Shown: positions 60,523-64,000 of the stretch, one piece after another
Layout: each line of letters begins with the position of its first letter
Numbering within the stretch: the first letter of the stretch is position 1
DNA from: Paraburkholderia podalyriae
GTDB lineage: Bacteria > Pseudomonadota > Gammaproteobacteria > Burkholderiales > Burkholderiaceae
Reading direction: 5' to 3'
Length of the DNA: 64,000 bases
Assembly: GCF_014397785.1 (NCBI RefSeq)
Contig: NZ_VZQQ01000017.1
Coordinates: 98,522-162,521, forward strand
Position numbers and translations under genes: made by a program
The notes under the pieces: generated by a model
Database searches by the model: none
Told to the model about the DNA's origin: nothing
The model's input: the letters and a program-made list of their open reading frames with translations, nothing else

Positions 60523-60954
60523 TTACACGCCCTCCACGGTGATGCCCATCGAGCGGGCGCTACCAGCGATAGTACGAACCGCTGCGTCCAGATCAGCGGC
60601 CGTCAGATCGGGCATCTTGGTCTTAGCAATATCTTCAGCTTGAGCGCGGGTGATCTTGCCAACCTTGTCGGTATGAGGCTTGCTCGAACCCTTGTCCAGC
60701 TTCGCTGCCTTCTTGATGAGAACTGTAGCCGGCGGCGTCTTCAGAACGAATGTGAAGCTCTTGTCCGCGAATGCCGTGATCACGACAGGAATGGGAAGAC
60801 CCGGTTCCATTGCCTGGGTCTGCGCGTTGAACGCCTTGCAGAACTCCATGATGTTCAGGCCGCGCTGGCCCAGTGCAGGACCAACCGGCGGCGACGGATT
60901 GGCTTTACCTGCAGGAATCTGCAGCTTGATAAAGCCGATTATTTTCTTTGCCAT
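60523..60954 (-). CDS. rplK: 50S ribosomal protein L11
   Basis: 143-residue GTPase-centre protein needed for factor binding and RelA activation. The N-terminal PAGKANPSPPVGPALGQRG loop (thiostrepton site) and the C-terminal GSARSMGITVEG are typical. Start ATG 60954. A 162-base gap with a hairpin separates it from nusG. Confidence 0.98.
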   Translation of the reverse strand: MAKKIIGFIKLQIPAGKANPSPPVGPALGQRGLNIMEFCKAFNAQTQAMEPGLPIPVVITAFADKSFTFVLKTPPATVLIKKAAKLDKGSSKPHTDKVGKITRAQAEDIAKTKMPDLTAADLDAAVRTIAGSARSMGITVEGV

Positions 60955-61076
60955 TTCGAGAACCTCTTTGGAACGCCGGCTTGCGTGCGGACGCTCAGTG
61001 AGTAGTAGCGCGTGCTCGCCGACAAAGCCGGCTAGTGACGCTCCTCAACGGTCGTTACGCGGACCGTAAGCGCGAA

Positions 61077-61108
61077 ATACGGAACGCGCCTAGCGGTGCG
61101 TTCCGTAA
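61077..61108 (-). terminator. Hairpin between nusG and rplK
   Basis: TACGGAACGC pairs with GCGTTCCGTA around a 10-base loop. On the minus strand only TTT follows, so termination would be weak; a leader structure for rplK is an alternative. Confidence 0.4.
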
Positions 61109-61116
61109 AATCTGGA

Positions 61117-61674
61117 TTACAACTTTTCGACCTGGCCGAATTCCAGTTCGACCGGCGTTGCGCGGCCGAAGATCGTAACGGAAACACGGACTCGCGATTT
61201 CTCGTAGTTCACTTCTTCTACGCTGCCGTTGAAATCTGTGAACGGGCCTTCCTTTACCCGCACCATCTCGCCTACTTCGAACAGGGTCTTCGGACGGGGC
61301 TTCTCCACGCCTTCCTGCATCTGCGACATGATTTTTTCAACTTCCCGAGGCGAAATCGGGCTCGGCCGATTGCGCGCCCCGCCGACAAAACCGGTCACCT
61401 TCGCCGTATTCTTCACGAGGTGCCACGTTTCGTCCGTCATTTCCATTTCAACTAACACGTAGCCGGGAAAGAAACGACGTTCCGTCACTGATTTGTGACC
61501 GCCCTTCACCTCAACAACTTCTTCTGTCGGAACGAGGATCTGGCCAAACTGATCCTGCATGCCAGCACGCTCGATGCGCTCCTGAAGCGCTCGCTGCACG
61601 CTCTTCTCCATCCCGGAATAGGCGTGCACTACGTACCAACGTTTGCCGCTCGGGGATGCCGGAGTATCACTCAT
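61117..61674 (-). CDS. nusG: Transcription termination/antitermination factor NusG
   Basis: 185-residue elongation factor that binds RNA polymerase and links it to Rho or S10. The NGN domain begins KRWYVVHAYSGMEKSVQ and contains RRFFPGYVLVEM. The C-terminal KOW domain carries MVRVKEGPFTDFNG. Start ATG 61674 with GGAA upstream, one base after the secE stop, so the two are coupled. Confidence 0.97.
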   Translation of the reverse strand: MSDTPASPSGKRWYVVHAYSGMEKSVQRALQERIERAGMQDQFGQILVPTEEVVEVKGGHKSVTERRFFPGYVLVEMEMTDETWHLVKNTAKVTGFVGGARNRPSPISPREVEKIMSQMQEGVEKPRPKTLFEVGEMVRVKEGPFTDFNGSVEEVNYEKSRVRVSVTIFGRATPVELEFGQVEKL

Positions 61675-61675
61675 A

Positions 61676-62056
61676 TCATTTCCAACCCAGAATCGCCGAG
61701 AAAATCGCCCACTCGATGGATTTATCACAAACCCAGAGAAAGATTGCCATCACGACTACGAAGCCGAACACTACGAGTGTCGTTTGCGTCGCCTCTTTGC
61801 GAGTCGGCCACACAACCTTACGGACTTCTTTGTATGAGTCTTTGGCGAAAGCAATGAAACCCTTGCCAGGTGCTGAGAGAAGACCGACGGCGACACCCGC
61901 GATCGCACCAACAGTCAAGGCGGCTCCGCGGATGTACCATTCCCGGCCATTCAGCCAGAAGAACCCCACAAACCCGGCCAAGACCAGCAACACACCTGCG
62001 ATCAATGCCAACTTGTCGCCGGATGTATTTACAGTTTCGACGGAAGGATTCGCCAT
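61676..62056 (-). CDS. secE: Preprotein translocase subunit SecE
   Basis: 126-residue three-TM form of SecE, the clamp of SecYEG. Two N-terminal TM segments (about 16-34 and 43-61) are followed by the conserved amphipathic helix DSYKEVRKVVWPTRKEA and a last TM (about 95-112). Start ATG 62056, just downstream of tRNA-Trp. Confidence 0.97.
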   Translation of the reverse strand: MANPSVETVNTSGDKLALIAGVLLVLAGFVGFFWLNGREWYIRGAALTVGAIAGVAVGLLSAPGKGFIAFAKDSYKEVRKVVWPTRKEATQTTLVVFGFVVVMAIFLWVCDKSIEWAIFSAILGWK

Positions 62057-62091
62057 AACACCTTAACGAAGCGCCACTACGACGCAATAGT

Positions 62092-62167
62092 TGGCAGGGG
62101 CAGAGGGAATCGAACCCCCAACCTTCGGTTTTGGAGACCGACGCTCTGCCAGTTGAGCTATACCCCT
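62092..62167 (-). tRNA. tRNA-Trp (CCA anticodon)
   Basis: 76-base cloverleaf: acceptor arms AGGGGTA and TGCCCCT, D-loop TAGCTCAACTGGCAGAG, anticodon loop with CCA, and TTCGATTC T-loop. The 3' CCA is encoded. It lies between tuf and secE, a conserved position. Confidence 0.97.
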
Positions 62168-62231
62168 AAACCATTTGGGGTTGACAACACCGTCAACCCC
62201 GATACAACCAATTATCGAGAACTGTCTGGCA

Positions 62232-63422
62232 TTACTCGATGATCTTGGCGACGACACCAGCGCCGACCGTACGGCCACCTTCGCGAATTGCAAAACGCAG
62301 GCCTTCTTCCATCGCGATCGGGTTGATCAGCTTCACCGTGATCGACACGTTGTCGCCCGGCATCACCATTTCCTTGTCCTTCGGCAGCTCGATGGAGCCG
62401 GTCACGTCCGTCGTACGGAAGTAGAACTGCGGACGGTAGTTGTTAAAGAACGGCGTATGACGGCCGCCTTCGTCCTTGCTCAGCACGTACACTTCAGCCG
62501 TGAAGTGCGTGTGCGGGTTGATCGAACCCGGCTTGGCCAGAACCTGACCACGCTCCACGTCTTCACGCTTCGTGCCGCGCAGCAGGATACCAACGTTGTC
62601 GCCTGCCTGACCCTGATCGAGCAGCTTGCGGAACATTTCCACGCCCGTGCAGGTCGTCTTCACCGTCGGCTTGATACCGACGATTTCGATTTCTTCGCCG
62701 ACCTTGACCACGCCACGCTCAACGCGGCCCGTCACCACCGTGCCACGACCCGAGATCGAAAACACGTCTTCCACCGGCATCAGGAACGAACCGTCAATCG
62801 CACGCTCCGGCGTCGGGATGTACGTGTCCAGTGCATCGGCCAGGTTCATGATCGCCACTTCGCCCAGCTCGCCCTTGTCGCCTTCCAGCGCCAGCTTGGC
62901 CGAACCCTTGATGATCGGCGTGTCGTCGCCCGGGAAGTCATACTTCGACAGAAGCTCGCGAACTTCCATCTCGACCAGCTCCAGCAGCTCAGCGTCGTCC
63001 ACCATGTCGCACTTGTTCAGGAACACGATGATGTACGGAACGCCAACCTGGCGCGCCAGCAGGATGTGCTCACGCGTTTGCGGCATCGGGCCGTCAGCAG
63101 CCGAGCACACCAGAATTGCGCCGTCCATCTGTGCCGCGCCCGTGATCATGTTCTTCACATAATCAGCGTGGCCCGGGCAGTCGACGTGTGCGTAGTGGCG
63201 GTTAGCCGTCTCGTACTCGACGTGCGCGGTGTTGATGGTAATGCCGCGCGCCTTTTCTTCCGGCGCCGCGTCGATCTGGTCGTACGCCTTCGCTTCGCCG
63301 CCGAACTTCTGCGTCAGAACCGTCGTGATCGCCGCCGTCAGCGTGGTCTTGCCGTGGTCAACGTGACCGATCGTGCCCACGTTCACGTGCGGCTTGGTCC
63401 GCTCAAACTTACCCTTGGCCAT
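62232..63422 (-). CDS. tuf: Elongation factor Tu (tRNA-linked copy)
   Basis: 396 residues, identical in protein sequence to the copy at 43046-44236, with all GTPase motifs intact. The DNA is the same from codon 8 through the stop codon; upstream and downstream flanks are unrelated. It is transcribed after tRNA-Tyr, tRNA-Gly and tRNA-Thr and before tRNA-Trp, matching the E. coli tufB neighbourhood. Confidence 0.98.
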   Translation of the reverse strand: MAKGKFERTKPHVNVGTIGHVDHGKTTLTAAITTVLTQKFGGEAKAYDQIDAAPEEKARGITINTAHVEYETANRHYAHVDCPGHADYVKNMITGAAQMDGAILVCSAADGPMPQTREHILLARQVGVPYIIVFLNKCDMVDDAELLELVEMEVRELLSKYDFPGDDTPIIKGSAKLALEGDKGELGEVAIMNLADALDTYIPTPERAIDGSFLMPVEDVFSISGRGTVVTGRVERGVVKVGEEIEIVGIKPTVKTTCTGVEMFRKLLDQGQAGDNVGILLRGTKREDVERGQVLAKPGSINPHTHFTAEVYVLSKDEGGRHTPFFNNYRPQFYFRTTDVTGSIELPKDKEMVMPGDNVSITVKLINPIAMEEGLRFAIREGGRTVGAGVVAKIIE

Positions 63423-63484
63423 TTTCGACTCCTAAGAGGATTTTCCGTACGTTGCGCCGGACGCAAACAATCACCGGGTACTTC

Positions 63485-63559
<75 letters not shown>

Positions 63560-63575
63560 GCTGCTTCTGTGTTGC

Positions 63576-63649
63576 TGGAGCGGGTGAAGGGAATCGAACC
63601 CTCGTCGTAAGCTTGGAAGGCTTCTGCTCTACCATTGAGCTACACCCGC
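63576..63649 (-). tRNA. tRNA-Gly (TCC anticodon)
   Basis: 74 bases with acceptor GCGGGTG/CACCCGC, anticodon loop CTTCCAA, T-loop TTCGATT and encoded CCA. It lies between tRNA-Tyr and tRNA-Thr. Confidence 0.97.
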
Positions 63650-63690
63650 AAAGGATCATGGATTCCCAACAACCGTTACAACCTGCATTC

Positions 63691-63776
63691 TGGTGGAGGA
63701 GGTTGGATTCGAACCAACGTAGGCGTAAGCCAACAGATTTACAGTCTGCCCCCTTTAGCCACTCGGGCACCCCTCC
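63691..63776 (-). tRNA. tRNA-Tyr (GTA anticodon)
   Basis: 86 bases with a long variable arm, as expected for a class II tRNA. Acceptor GGAGGGG with CCTCCTCC, anticodon loop CTGTAAA, T-loop TTCGAAT and encoded CCA. It is the first gene of the tRNA-tuf unit, about 8 bases after the predicted transcription start. Confidence 0.97.
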
Positions 63777-63790
63777 GCAGAGAACTGATG

Positions 63791-63819
63791 ATTGTGGTGG
63801 AACGACATCCTTTTGTCAA
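63791..63819 (-). promoter_or_regulatory. Promoter of the tRNA-Tyr-Gly-Thr-tuf unit
   Basis: On the minus strand a perfect -35 TTGACA (63814-63819) and -10 CACAAT (63791-63796) are 17 bases apart, placing the start near 63784, just before tRNA-Tyr. Confidence 0.75.
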
Positions 63820-63880
63820 GGCCAGTTTGGCCGCTCCAAACCGAACGTTCTCACTTATAAGCTCCAGCCATCGGTAAACG

Positions 63881-63910
63881 CAAAAACCCCACCGCGAGGG
63901 GTGGGGTTTC
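63881..63910 (-). terminator. Terminator of the rRNA operon
   Basis: AAACCCCAC pairs with GTGGGGTTT around a short loop, and a TTTTTG tract follows on the minus strand. It lies about 15-45 bases beyond the 5S 3' end. Confidence 0.85.
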
Positions 63911-63924
63911 TGACGGGGTAAGGA

Positions 63925-64000
63925 GCCTGACGATTACCTACTTTCACACGGGCAATCCGCACTATCATTGGCGTGGAGTCGTTTCACGGTCCTGTTCGGG
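63925..64000 (-). rRNA. rrf: 5S ribosomal RNA, 3' part (cut by window edge)
   Basis: The minus strand reads CCCGAACAGGACCGTGAAAC then GACTCCACGCCAATGATAGT, ending in GGTAATCGTCAGGC, the 3' two thirds of a beta-proteobacterial 5S rRNA. The 5' part and presumably 23S and 16S lie beyond base 64000. The exact 3' end may be off by one or two bases. Confidence 0.93.

Overview
The window is a housekeeping stretch of a Burkholderia sensu lato chromosome, most likely Burkholderia or Paraburkholderia. The evidence is the high GC content, the protein sequences, and two gene orders: pilMN(OP)Q-aroK-aroB, and tRNA-tuf-secE-nusG-rplKAJL-rpoBC joined to the str, S10, spc and alpha ribosomal clusters with infA and rpmJ inside. 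Genus is an inference; no 16S sequence is visible.

Left part (1-15.3 kb). gltB (5' part, minus strand) is followed by a RAYT-family transposase-like gene whose catalytic residues are missing. Then come ompW and a small DUF883/ElaB-like membrane protein gene. A minus-strand operon pilM-pilN-pilO/pilP fusion-pilQ-aroK-aroB-dgt follows. It encodes type IV pilus inner-membrane and secretin parts, two shikimate enzymes and a dNTPase. It diverges from ponA (PBP1a).

Middle (15.3-28.1 kb). cyaY faces ponA, and lptM-lysA runs divergently from cyaY. msrP-msrQ (periplasmic methionine sulfoxide repair) and cytochrome c4-resB-ccsB (System II cytochrome c maturation) lie on the minus strand. engB and hemB are on the plus strand. 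cutA-dsbD follows on the minus strand. The section centres on heme, cytochrome and periplasmic redox functions.

Right part (28.2-64 kb), almost all minus strand. In transcription order from the right edge: 5S rRNA (3' part, cut by the window) and its terminator, tRNA-Tyr, tRNA-Gly, tRNA-Thr, tuf, tRNA-Trp, secE, nusG, rplK, rplA, rplJ, rplL, rpoB, rpoC, then recQ as an insert. After recQ come rpsL, rpsG, fusA, a second tuf, rpsJ, the S10 cluster (rplC to rpsQ), the spc cluster (rplN to secY), infA, rpmJ, and the alpha cluster (rpsM, rpsK, rpsD, rpoA, rplQ). Near-consensus promoters can be read before tRNA-Tyr, rpsL, rplC and rplN.

I found no CRISPR array, prophage, insertion sequence, defence island or convincing new multi-gene system. 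The points most worth a second look are the catalytically dead RAYT, the PilO-PilP fusion, the two tuf copies with sharp conversion boundaries, a hexanucleotide repeat on the cutA start codon, and a strong hairpin just before resB.
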